Assembly (NCBI GenBank): GCA_900757195.1
Contig: CAAEMZ010000040.1
Coordinates: 1 to 54,547 of the forward strand
Reading direction: 5' to 3'
From: Lachnospiraceae bacterium
Lineage (GTDB): Bacteria; Bacillota; Clostridia; Lachnospirales; Lachnospiraceae
DNA length: 54,547 bases
Positions within the stretch are counted from its first letter, which is position 1. Each line of letters starts with the position of its first letter. Below the pieces are notes generated by a model that did no database searches, was not told where the DNA came from, and saw only the letters and a program-made list of their open reading frames with translations. A program made the position numbers and the translations under genes. This document shows, piece after piece, positions 16,767 to 24,718 of this stretch.

Positions 16767-18266
16767 TCAACCTTTTAATTTTGCCAGTACCGCCCGGGTA
16801 ATGGCTTCGACATCCTCTGCCGTCAGTCCGCCGCCGGAAGAAATTTCCTGAGGCGGTTTTACATAGTTCTCCTGTGCCGGTACAGGCACATTATATTTGG
16901 CGCGGATATCCGAAAGCTCCGTCACACCACAGGCTACCCGCCGGATATTGATGAGATTCATCGGTGTGATGTTATCCGATGTGGCGCTGCCGCCCACGGC
17001 GCCGCAGCCGAGTGTCAGAGCCGGCGCCAGATTGGTCGTTCCGCCGACACCGCCCAGAGCTCCCGGCGTATTCACAAGAAGTCTGGATACCGGTTTTTTG
17101 AGGGCAAACTCCCGGATCACATCCGTATCCCGGGAATGGATCGTCATCGTGTGGCCGACGCCTTCGTTCTGCAGAATCTGGATACTGCGCTCACAGGCTT
17201 CCTGCCATCCCTCTTCGACAAAAAATGCCAGCAGCGGACAAAGCTTCTCACGGGTGTAAGGATTCCGTTTGGAAACCTCCTTCTGTCTGGATAAAAGCAC
17301 CCGGGTTCCTGCCGGAATCTGAATACCCGCCATATCCGCAATGGCCTGCGCCGATTTTCCGACAATCTTCGGATTCATCGTTCCATTATCCCTGAGAATA
17401 AATTTCGCCACCTTTTCAGACTGGGCCGCATCCATAAAATATCCGCCCTGACGTTTGACCGCTTCCACAACCTCTGCCTCAATACACCGTTCCGTCACGA
17501 TGGACTGTTCCGATGCACAGATGGTTCCGTTATCAAAGGTCTTGCTGTCGAAGATCCGGCGGACCGCTTCTGCCACATCCGCCGTCCGTTCAATGAAAGA
17601 CGGTCCGTTGCCCGGTCCGACACCGATGGCCGGATTACCGGAGCTATAGGCCGCATGAACCATGGCTTCCCCGCCGGTGGCCAGAATCACGCCAATATTT
17701 GAATCCTTCAGAAGCGCATCCGTCGCTTCCATCGTTGTCAGATGAATCGCGCCGATCAATCCATCCGGCGCCCCGGCCTTTTTCGCCGCCTCCTGAATGA
17801 TTTTCACTGTTTCCAAAATACAGTTTTTTGCTCCCGGATGGGGGCTGATAACAATACCATTGCCCGCCTTTAAAGATATCAGTGTTTTATACATCACCGT
17901 CGATGTCGGGTTGGTTGATGGAATCAGTGCGGCGATAACCCCCATCGGCACGCCGACCTCCATAATCCCCTTTGCGCCGTCCTCATGGATAACGCCCACA
18001 GTTTTCATATCTTTAATAAATTCATAGGTAATGGTACTTCCAAGAAGATTTTTCAATACCTTGTCCTGCCATATACCGAATCCGGTTTCTTCAACGGCCA
18101 TCTTCGCCAGCCGCTCTGCATTGGCCGCACAGGCCCCGGCAATGGCTTTAACGATACCGTCGATCCGGTTCTGGTCAAATGTTCCAAATTCTTCCTGGGC
18201 TCTTTTTGCATTGCGAATCAAATCCCTGACTTCCTGAATTGACTGCAGATCCATATCAAGTCCCAT
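16767..18266 (-). CDS. eutE: Acetaldehyde dehydrogenase (CoA-acetylating), EutE/PduP family, with C-terminal encapsulation-like peptide
   Basis: 499 residues, about 30 longer than E. coli EutE. It turns acetaldehyde, NAD+ and CoA into acetyl-CoA and NADH. The catalytic Cys250 lies in DNGTICASEQS; VGPGNGPSFIE fits the coenzyme region. The extra length is at the C-terminus: a flexible linker with SSGGG, then an amphipathic helix LTAEDVEAITRAVLAKLKG. This resembles the EutC N-terminus and is likely a lumen-targeting peptide. The N-terminus has no matching extension. It sits between eutL and eutM. Confidence 0.94.
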   Translation of the reverse strand: MGLDMDLQSIQEVRDLIRNAKRAQEEFGTFDQNRIDGIVKAIAGACAANAERLAKMAVEETGFGIWQDKVLKNLLGSTITYEFIKDMKTVGVIHEDGAKGIMEVGVPMGVIAALIPSTNPTSTVMYKTLISLKAGNGIVISPHPGAKNCILETVKIIQEAAKKAGAPDGLIGAIHLTTMEATDALLKDSNIGVILATGGEAMVHAAYSSGNPAIGVGPGNGPSFIERTADVAEAVRRIFDSKTFDNGTICASEQSIVTERCIEAEVVEAVKRQGGYFMDAAQSEKVAKFILRDNGTMNPKIVGKSAQAIADMAGIQIPAGTRVLLSRQKEVSKRNPYTREKLCPLLAFFVEEGWQEACERSIQILQNEGVGHTMTIHSRDTDVIREFALKKPVSRLLVNTPGALGGVGGTTNLAPALTLGCGAVGGSATSDNITPMNLINIRRVACGVTELSDIRAKYNVPVPAQENYVKPPQEISSGGGLTAEDVEAITRAVLAKLKG

Positions 18267-18281
18267 AGGTACCCTTCCTTT

Positions 18282-18935
18282 CTAATAACTTAACGGGTCG
18301 TCTGCAATTTTATTTACCGCTTCCGCAAAGGCCTCGCAGGCAGCCTTACAGGCGGCCTGATCGCCTGTCAGAAGTCCTCCGGCAAAGTTTGTCTCAGACG
18401 GCGGCCCGTAAAATACTTTCATCTCGACCTGAGCAGCCTTTAAAGCCGCATCCAGACCGACCATCGCTTCCAGAGGCGGTGCGATCAGATAAGCCATCGG
18501 TGTCCCCTCAGGAACGCCTGCCGCTTCCGACAGATAACTGCCCGTTCTTGAAATACACTGGGCAAAATAAACAACGGAATCTTCATCATCCGCGCTGTAA
18601 AAATGTGCATCTCTTTCGATATAAAGTTCCGCCGCCTCCAATCCGCTCCGAACCTCTGCCGGATTTTTTCCGGCAAGAATACCGATAAATTCTCCGGCAA
18701 GCCGGGTGCTGGCATTTCCCGCGCCGGCATACATACTCCGGGCATAGGCCACACGGACCTCCGCTTTCTTCGTCGCTTCATCCAGCGCCGCATAGGAAAC
18801 ATCATCGCAATCGGTTGTTATAAGCCCAAGGCTCCGTTCATCGGGTTCTAACCGCAGAGCCTCCCGAAGCATCGGATCCGCATTGGGAATCATCTTTATA
18901 CTGAGGACCGCCGTCTTTATCGCATCATGTTTCAT
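18282..18935 (-). CDS. eutL: Trimeric tandem-BMC shell protein EutL
   Basis: 217 residues from the ATG at 18935 (AGGAGG seven bases upstream; a TTG directly before it is less likely). RSLGLITTDCDDVSYAALDE, ERDAHFYSADDEDSVVYFAQ and SRTGSYLSEAAG are signature EutL segments. The protein forms trimers with gated pores that may admit ethanolamine and larger cofactors. It lies 11 bases after eutC. Confidence 0.95.
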   Translation of the reverse strand: MKHDAIKTAVLSIKMIPNADPMLREALRLEPDERSLGLITTDCDDVSYAALDEATKKAEVRVAYARSMYAGAGNASTRLAGEFIGILAGKNPAEVRSGLEAAELYIERDAHFYSADDEDSVVYFAQCISRTGSYLSEAAGVPEGTPMAYLIAPPLEAMVGLDAALKAAQVEMKVFYGPPSETNFAGGLLTGDQAACKAACEAFAEAVNKIADDPLSY

Positions 18936-18946
18936 CAAATGTCCTC

Positions 18947-19813
18947 CTATTTCTTAAGTTCCACGCCGCTGGCCTTCGCTTCAAGTATCTTCTGAATCAC
19001 ATCCACGATATAGGCTCCGGCCTCCACCGCCGGAATCCCTTTGCTGTGAATATTGGATACCACGGTCCGCCGTGCTTCCGGCATTCCAACAACCGCCTTA
19101 TAGGCAATGTAAGCGCTCATACTTTCCGCTGTTGCCAGCCCCGGACGTTCTCCGATAAGCACACAGGTCACGGTGGCATTCAGCGCCTCCGATACCTGAT
19201 CCATGGCGGCCACACGGCCGTTTTTAACAAAAAACGGCGCCCCGGTTTTCAGCCCTTTCGCCTTCAGGCCATCCATAATGACCGGAAGAATATTTTCAAG
19301 GTTGGCTTCAATGGCTGTGGAAGACAATCCGTCCGAAGCATAAACCTGAACGTCCATATCCCGGCCGCATTTTGACCGGATCATCTCCAGACTTTCTTCC
19401 GGAAACAGACGCCCCAGATCCGGCCGGGTCAGAAATTCATCCTTACTTTTGCACTGCGTTTCCACAGTAAATAATCCAAGCCTGTCCAGAAGCTCCTGGC
19501 CAACATCCTTAAAGACCGCATCCCTGGCGGCGGCATGATCTGCCCGAAGGGTCAGCATCGTCCGGGTCTTTAACCTCGGCCCGCAGTTTCCGACGCCGAT
19601 TCTGGCCGTCGTCCGGGCCATCATCCGTTCCAGCCCTTCCCGGTCTTCTATGTGATCTAAGAGCGGCACGCTCCGGACTTCCGGAGAAGTCATATCTTCC
19701 AGCCCTTCCGCCTCCGTTGTCTGCATCTTTTTCGTATTTTCCGGGGAAGGATCTGCCTTCAGGCTTTGCAGCACCGCTTCCGCAATGGCATCAATCTGAC
19801 TTTGTGTTAGCAT
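18947..19813 (-). CDS. eutC: Ethanolamine ammonia-lyase, small subunit
   Basis: 288 residues (E. coli EutC 295). With EutB it forms the adenosylcobalamin-dependent enzyme that splits ethanolamine into acetaldehyde and ammonia. ARIGVGNCGPRLKTRTML, RADHAAARDAVFKDVGQELL and LIGERPGLATAESMSAYIAY are family signatures, the last in the cobalamin-contacting region. The first 20 residues (LTQSQIDAIAEAVLQSLK) form an amphipathic helix followed by a low-complexity linker, as expected for an encapsulation peptide. It is 11 bases after eutB. Confidence 0.97.
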   Translation of the reverse strand: MLTQSQIDAIAEAVLQSLKADPSPENTKKMQTTEAEGLEDMTSPEVRSVPLLDHIEDREGLERMMARTTARIGVGNCGPRLKTRTMLTLRADHAAARDAVFKDVGQELLDRLGLFTVETQCKSKDEFLTRPDLGRLFPEESLEMIRSKCGRDMDVQVYASDGLSSTAIEANLENILPVIMDGLKAKGLKTGAPFFVKNGRVAAMDQVSEALNATVTCVLIGERPGLATAESMSAYIAYKAVVGMPEARRTVVSNIHSKGIPAVEAGAYIVDVIQKILEAKASGVELKK

Positions 19814-19824
19814 ATCTCATCCCC

Positions 19825-21195
19825 CTATCTCCGTTTTAAAAATATGGTCGGGTCTCCGGCCTGTTCCGTCAGACGGCCGTTTTCCATAATCCCCATCGTC
19901 TCCAGCCAGATTTCAAATTCCCGAATCGGCCGTTTTCCTAAAATTTCCCGGACCGCATTCACATCGTGATAAGCATTTGTCTGATAATTCAGCATAATGT
20001 CATCACTGCCCGGAACGCCCAGAATGTAATTCACTCCGGCGCTGCCCAGAAGCATCGCCAGATTTTCAATATCATTCTGATCTGCCTGCATATGATTCGT
20101 ATAGCAGCAGTCACAGCCCATCGGCACACCGGAAAGCTTCGCCATAAAATGGTCTTCCAGCCCCGCCCGGATAACCTGTTTGCTGTCATAAAGATATTCC
20201 GGACCGATAAATCCAACCACCGTATTGACCATGAACGGTGCAAATTCTCTCGCATACCCATAACACCGGGCTTCCATCGTCACCTGATCCGCACCGAAAT
20301 GCGCCTCTGAAGACAATTCCGAACCCTGTCCTGTCTCAAAGTACATGACATTCGGTCCCATCGCCGTTCCCCGCCAGCGAAGCAGCTCTTTCGCCTCCCG
20401 CAGCGTGTCTGTCGTAAACCCAAAGGCTTTATTTCCCTTTTCACTGCCCGCAATGGACTGGAAAATCATATCACAGGGCGCTCCCTGCTTCACCGCTTCA
20501 ATCTGGGTCGTCACATGTCCGAGCACACAAATCTGTGTCGGAATTTCAAATTTATTTTTCACTTCATCAAAACGCCGCAAAACCTCTGCCAGACTGGACA
20601 CCGTGTCATTGACCGGATTCAATCCGATCAGGGCGTCGCCGCAGCCGTAGCTTAACCCCTCAAATAAAGAAGCTGTAATGCCTTCCACATTATCTGTGGT
20701 GTGATTTGGCTGAAGTCTGGTCGCCATCGTGCCCCGAAGTCCGATTGTCGTATTACAGCGGGCCGGGACCTGAATCTTCTGAGCCCCGTAGATCAGATCC
20801 AGATTCGTCATCAGCTTTGCCACGCCTGCCACCATCTCGCTGGTCAGCGCCCGGGACATATCCCGAAGCTGTCTTTCTGTCGTCGAATAGCTTAAAATCC
20901 ATTCCCTCAGATCACTGACCGTCCAGTTTTCTATCTGATGATATAAGGTTTCGTTAATACTGTCCTGATTCATCCGGGTCACATCGTCTTCCTCATAAGG
21001 AACCACCGGATGCTCACGCAGATCTTTCAGCAGCATCCCGGAAAGGACTTCCTTCGCCGCAACCCTTTCCAAATCGGAGGCGGCGGCCACTCCGGCAAGG
21101 ATATCCCCTGATTTTTCTTCATTCGCTTTTGCCAGAACTTCCTTCACCGAATCGAACCGGAAAATCTGTCCCCCCAATAATGTCTGATACGCCAT
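19825..21195 (-). CDS. eutB: Ethanolamine ammonia-lyase, large subunit
   Basis: 456 residues (E. coli EutB 453). It is a TIM-barrel subunit holding substrate and the reactive part of adenosylcobalamin. RLQPNHTTDNVEGITASL, SYGCGDALIGLNPVND and GVPMGCDCCYTNHMQADQND are highly conserved EutB stretches. The ATG at 21195 has AAGGTGG upstream. It follows eutA by 11 bases and precedes eutC by 11 bases. Confidence 0.98.
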   Translation of the reverse strand: MAYQTLLGGQIFRFDSVKEVLAKANEEKSGDILAGVAAASDLERVAAKEVLSGMLLKDLREHPVVPYEEDDVTRMNQDSINETLYHQIENWTVSDLREWILSYSTTERQLRDMSRALTSEMVAGVAKLMTNLDLIYGAQKIQVPARCNTTIGLRGTMATRLQPNHTTDNVEGITASLFEGLSYGCGDALIGLNPVNDTVSSLAEVLRRFDEVKNKFEIPTQICVLGHVTTQIEAVKQGAPCDMIFQSIAGSEKGNKAFGFTTDTLREAKELLRWRGTAMGPNVMYFETGQGSELSSEAHFGADQVTMEARCYGYAREFAPFMVNTVVGFIGPEYLYDSKQVIRAGLEDHFMAKLSGVPMGCDCCYTNHMQADQNDIENLAMLLGSAGVNYILGVPGSDDIMLNYQTNAYHDVNAVREILGKRPIREFEIWLETMGIMENGRLTEQAGDPTIFLKRR

Positions 21196-21206
21196 AATGC
21201 ACCACC

Positions 21207-22646
21207 TTATCCAAATATCAATGTTTTTACAACCACTGGAATGACCAGACCGTCCACCAGCGGCTTCCCCATATCCACAAAATCATTCTGATCCACCTGC
21301 ACCGAATCAATGCAGATCACATCCCGGGGATATGCCGTTTCAATCGGCATCATCATCTGCCCCAGAGCCTTTGCCATATCACATTCCAATACGACGATCA
21401 TCGGCTGTCCCCGTTCAAGCAGCGCGTCCAGCACCGACACCAGACAGGCCGCAAGTCTTTTTATCTCCATATAAGACGGGTCGTTCTTCCCTTTCATCGC
21501 CAGTATCATCTGACGGCTGTCACTCTGATTCTGCATCCAGGCCATCTTCTCCCGGAGGATTTCACTGTTTCCCGAAAAACAGGCGGCCTGCTCATCCCCG
21601 TTCAGTTTCAGCACCGGGACATTTTTCAATGGGAAAACATCCCTGTTATATGTAATCGTACTTCCCGATACGGACGTCGTATAGCTTCCGGCGCCCACCA
21701 CCGTCGCACGAATCGTTTCCTTCGCTTCAATCACACGAAAATCTGTAAATAAACGGCTCTCCCGAATGGCCTCGCCGAGAATAATGCCCATATCGCCATA
21801 TCGGTCCCATGCTCCGTCCGCCGGATGGTAAATGCAGTCAGCCACACCGCCGGAAAAACACACGGCCTGTACCGGCTTATCCGTCAGAAACTCGGAACTT
21901 CCCGGCGTCTGGATCGCTTTCAAAACCGGATGCTTTCTTCCTGTCAGCCATTCGTAAAGCAGTTCGCCCATGGCCCTTCCAATCTGAAAAATCTCCGAAT
22001 AATCGGCCCTGTTCCCCACCTCCGGAGACACGCCCTCGGCGGCTGCGATCTTACGGACACTGTCGCTGATATACTCGATCTTCCGGTCCGCACCCATCTT
22101 AATGAGACGTCCGCCGATATCCAGACAGCCTTTGCCGATGACTTCCCCCGAGTCAAAAAGCACGAGGTTTGTTGTCCCGCCGCCGATGTCCAGATTCGCC
22201 ACCCGGCACTGATGCTCCACAGAGTACTGACGGGCGCCGCTGCCCTTTCCCGCAATAATGGCTTCCAGATCCGGCCCTGCCGTAGAAACCACAAACTCCC
22301 CGGCAAAATCACTGAGTTCCTGAAGGACAATCTCTGAATTCTCTTTACGCGCCGATTCTCCGGTAATAATCACCGCCCCGGTCTGTGTATCCTCCGGCCG
22401 GTATCCCGCTTTCTGAAATTCTCCGGCGACGATCTCCCGAACCCGGACACCGTCAATCATCACCCGGTTTTCAAGGGGTGTCGTGTAAATACCGCTTTTA
22501 TAAACAACTTCCTTATCCACAATCGCAATATGAGGGACAGCAAAATATCCGGCTGAGTTTTTAAAGGTCAGCCGGCTGAAAATCACCTGGGTCGTGGAAG
22601 TCCCAATATCGATTCCCACACTTAATATCGTTGATTCGTCTTTCAT
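21207..22646 (-). CDS. eutA: Ethanolamine ammonia-lyase reactivating factor EutA
   Basis: 479 residues, actin/Hsp70-like fold. The N-terminal SVGIDIGTSTTQVIFSRL is the phosphate-1 loop; VANLDIGGGTTNLVLFDSG is the phosphate-2 loop, with CFSGGVADCI later. It exchanges damaged cobalamin out of the ammonia-lyase with use of ATP. It is the first gene of the 13-gene operon, about 60 bases below a strong promoter. No EutV/EutW binding leader or eutVW genes are seen nearby. Confidence 0.95.
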   Translation of the reverse strand: MKDESTILSVGIDIGTSTTQVIFSRLTFKNSAGYFAVPHIAIVDKEVVYKSGIYTTPLENRVMIDGVRVREIVAGEFQKAGYRPEDTQTGAVIITGESARKENSEIVLQELSDFAGEFVVSTAGPDLEAIIAGKGSGARQYSVEHQCRVANLDIGGGTTNLVLFDSGEVIGKGCLDIGGRLIKMGADRKIEYISDSVRKIAAAEGVSPEVGNRADYSEIFQIGRAMGELLYEWLTGRKHPVLKAIQTPGSSEFLTDKPVQAVCFSGGVADCIYHPADGAWDRYGDMGIILGEAIRESRLFTDFRVIEAKETIRATVVGAGSYTTSVSGSTITYNRDVFPLKNVPVLKLNGDEQAACFSGNSEILREKMAWMQNQSDSRQMILAMKGKNDPSYMEIKRLAACLVSVLDALLERGQPMIVVLECDMAKALGQMMMPIETAYPRDVICIDSVQVDQNDFVDMGKPLVDGLVIPVVVKTLIFG

Positions 22647-22711
22647 TCTGTGCCTCTCATATCTGTTTTTTTGTAAAAAAGTCCCAAATCTTATCTTTTT
22701 TTAATGTTCTT

Positions 22712-22740
22712 ATTATACTATATAACCGAAATTCTTGCAA
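22712..22740 (-). promoter_or_regulatory. Sigma-A-like promoter of the eut microcompartment operon
   Basis: Minus strand TTGCAA (22740-22735) and TATAAT (22717-22712) with a 17-base spacer, close to consensus. The predicted leader to the eutA ATG (22646) is about 60 bases and A/T-rich. It shows no GC-rich terminator hairpin and no paired hexaloop stems of the ANTAR (EutV) type. Ethanolamine control must therefore use another route or be weak at this site. Confidence 0.75.
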
Positions 22741-22758
22741 GATTCTATCCTCAAATAG

Positions 22759-22803
22759 AAAAAGACGGATAAATTCAGACACTTCTGCCAAAACTTATCC
22801 GTC
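22759..22803 (-). terminator. Terminator after the Rpn-family nuclease gene
   Basis: On the minus strand GACGGATAA pairs with TTATCCGTC across a 22-base loop, followed by TTTTTC. It separates the nuclease gene from the eut promoter. Confidence 0.65.
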
Positions 22804-22810
22804 TCTCATC

Positions 22811-23644
22811 TTATTTATCTCCGAAACTGCGTATCCGTTCCAGTTCTTCTTTTGTAATTTCCGTGATTCTCATAATCACATCTTCTGAAAATCCTTCCTG
22901 AAGCATCCTCTGAATCACCTTTTGTTTTGTTTCCATTACCCCTTCTTCTCTGCCTTCCTGACGGTCAAAATACTTTTCCTCCCATGCCTGCATGTAACGC
23001 CCCCCTACTTCCTCGCTGGCTCTCCCCTTACATCCCCGCCGGTGAATCTGCTGAACCTTTTTACTGTCCGATGCAAGCGCAACGTCATCCGTCGATTCTT
23101 TGATATACTTCAAAAATGCCACCAGCTCATCGGAAACTTCTTCCGGATTCTGCCCTTCGGTATTTAAAAATATACGGGTTGCCCCATCTTCCAATGAACA
23201 GCCCGACACTTCTCTGCAATCTGGTGTAAACGTGTACTGATATTTTCCCCATCCGAAAAAATCAAAAGTCATTATCATAATGATATAAGAATCCTTCAAT
23301 TCACGATAATCCGGAATCCCCGGTTCCAGGAGGGACTTATCCACTAACGCCTGATAATAACGGCTTCGCTTTGCCAGATCCATCTTCTTTTTTGTCTGCA
23401 TTTCCGTATTATAAACAACTTCATTTTCATCCATGGAAAACACATCCATTCGAATCGAGCGAACTGTCGGTGATATACGGCTTTCTTTTTCAGTTTCATT
23501 GTGAATTAATGGTGGAATATCTCTTCCAAAGATAATGCTCAGTACTGTCCGATGGGTTTCGGCATCCTCCATAACTTCATCAAACAGGAAACGGTTTGTA
23601 AGGTTTAATTCTTTTAACGGTTTCACTGCCTTTCCTCTATTCAT
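22811..23644 (-). CDS. Rpn-family recombination-promoting nuclease / PD-(D/E)XK transposase-like protein
   Basis: 277 residues from ATG 23644 with AAAGGAG upstream. TNRFLFDEVMEDAETHRTVL, IRMDVFSMDENEVVYNTEMQ and the RSRYYQALVDKSLL region give the PD-(D/E)XK core (Asp in IRMDV, Glu-x-Gln in NTEMQ). The C-terminal DRQEGREEG and EGFSEDVIMRITEIT are typical of the many copies found in Lachnospiraceae. It is likely a DNA endonuclease tied to recombination or mobility; no terminal repeats or target duplications were seen. Some residues near 195-210 (RRGCKGRASEEVGG) look changed from the usual, so activity may be reduced. Confidence 0.85.
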   Translation of the reverse strand: MNRGKAVKPLKELNLTNRFLFDEVMEDAETHRTVLSIIFGRDIPPLIHNETEKESRISPTVRSIRMDVFSMDENEVVYNTEMQTKKKMDLAKRSRYYQALVDKSLLEPGIPDYRELKDSYIIMIMTFDFFGWGKYQYTFTPDCREVSGCSLEDGATRIFLNTEGQNPEEVSDELVAFLKYIKESTDDVALASDSKKVQQIHRRGCKGRASEEVGGRYMQAWEEKYFDRQEGREEGVMETKQKVIQRMLQEGFSEDVIMRITEITKEELERIRSFGDK

Positions 23645-23782
23645 AGGCTTTCTGCTCCTTTATTTTAGCATATTTTTTCCTGCTATAACAGTTTGTTTTG
23701 AAAAGTTTCGACGATTTGCCGAAGACAGATACAGAATATTCTTACATAAGATATGTCCAACTGGATACTTCCATAATACACA

Positions 23783-23820
23783 AAAATACCCTGCCGGGCA
23801 ATATAAATTGTCCGACAGGG
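23783..23820 (-). terminator. Terminator after the GGDEF gene
   Basis: The arms CCCTGTCGGACAAT and ATTGCCCGGCAGGG (minus strand, mostly paired, two mismatches) close a short A/T loop. TATTTTTG follows. The rest of the 23645-23842 gap holds no clear gene; the frames there run against the terminator. Confidence 0.7.
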
Positions 23821-23842
23821 TTCGACATAATCCTCCACGGCT

Positions 23843-24691
23843 TTAATCACAGCAGCAGACATGGTTTTTCTGTATTTTGGCTTCATAAAGGCTCCTATCT
23901 GCTAGTTTAACGATATCCTCAACACTCCGTTTCGGATTTGTATTATATTTTCCGCCGATACTGACCGAAAGGTGTATTCCGGGATAGTCTTTTACGGAAA
24001 TATCCGATATGGCTTCCCGTATCCGTTCAAGTTTTTCTTTAAAAATGTCTTTCGGGATATCCTGCAAAACCAATACAAATTCATCGCCGCCGTAACGTAC
24101 CAGCATATCCGTGTTTCGAACGCATCCGCGAACCGTATCCGCAATGGCCTTCAGCGCCAGATCTCCGGCATGATGTCCCCAGGTGTCATTAATTCCCTTA
24201 AAGTTATCCACATCGATCATGGCAAAACCCACATTTCCCTTGAGTCCCAGAATCTGTTCTTCATAGTAATGACGGTTATAGGCGCCCGTCAATGAATCCA
24301 CATATATTTTCCGGCTGTAGGCAGAAATGGTTTCCACAAAATCATTTTTTCCGTAAGCGCCGAAAAGTGTTTCATCCGTCACCTTCGAAACCATCTCCAT
24401 CATATAAGGAACGCCTTCGACCTCCACATATTTGGACACCACATAGTAAACCTCATTATCAACAAATTCGAACTTTGTCATCTGATTTCTTCTTGAAAAT
24501 GCCTTTGCAGAAATACAGTTTTCACAGCGCTGGTCCTTTTTCCAGACGGCGTAGCACAGATAAGGTTCTTCCAGAAGATTTCCTTCATCATCAAAAGAAA
24601 ACTGACTGTTCACATTGACATCCACCAGACGCACAATATCAAAAATCCGTTTTAATTCCCCAACCATTCTTACAATTTCTTCTTTTGTCAT
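23843..24691 (-). CDS. Diguanylate cyclase with N-terminal sensor-like domain
   Basis: 282 residues, apparently cytoplasmic (no membrane segment). Residues 1-120 form a PAS-like or heme/metal-like sensory region with CENCISAKAF, which could bind a ligand through its two cysteines. The GGDEF domain follows (about 130-280) with DSLTGAYNRHYYEE and the intact RYGGDEF signature. It should make cyclic di-GMP. It is 27 bases after ptsI and shares its direction, so it may be co-transcribed with truA-ptsI. A GGAAG-type ribosome site (GAAGGGG) lies upstream of ATG 24691. Confidence 0.88.
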   Translation of the reverse strand: MTKEEIVRMVGELKRIFDIVRLVDVNVNSQFSFDDEGNLLEEPYLCYAVWKKDQRCENCISAKAFSRRNQMTKFEFVDNEVYYVVSKYVEVEGVPYMMEMVSKVTDETLFGAYGKNDFVETISAYSRKIYVDSLTGAYNRHYYEEQILGLKGNVGFAMIDVDNFKGINDTWGHHAGDLALKAIADTVRGCVRNTDMLVRYGGDEFVLVLQDIPKDIFKEKLERIREAISDISVKDYPGIHLSVSIGGKYNTNPKRSVEDIVKLADRSLYEAKIQKNHVCCCD

Positions 24692-24718
24692 AATTACCCC
24701 TTCTTCTATCTGCCCGTC

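Noticed and set aside
21825..22337. Antisense frame of 170 codons opposite eutA
   Set aside because: Basic, Cys/His/Pro-rich composition typical of a shadow frame; eutA motifs are unmistakable on the other strand.
22647..22705. A6/T6 pairing in the eutA leader as an attenuator
   Set aside because: The stem has no G-C pairs and a long loop; it would not be stable.
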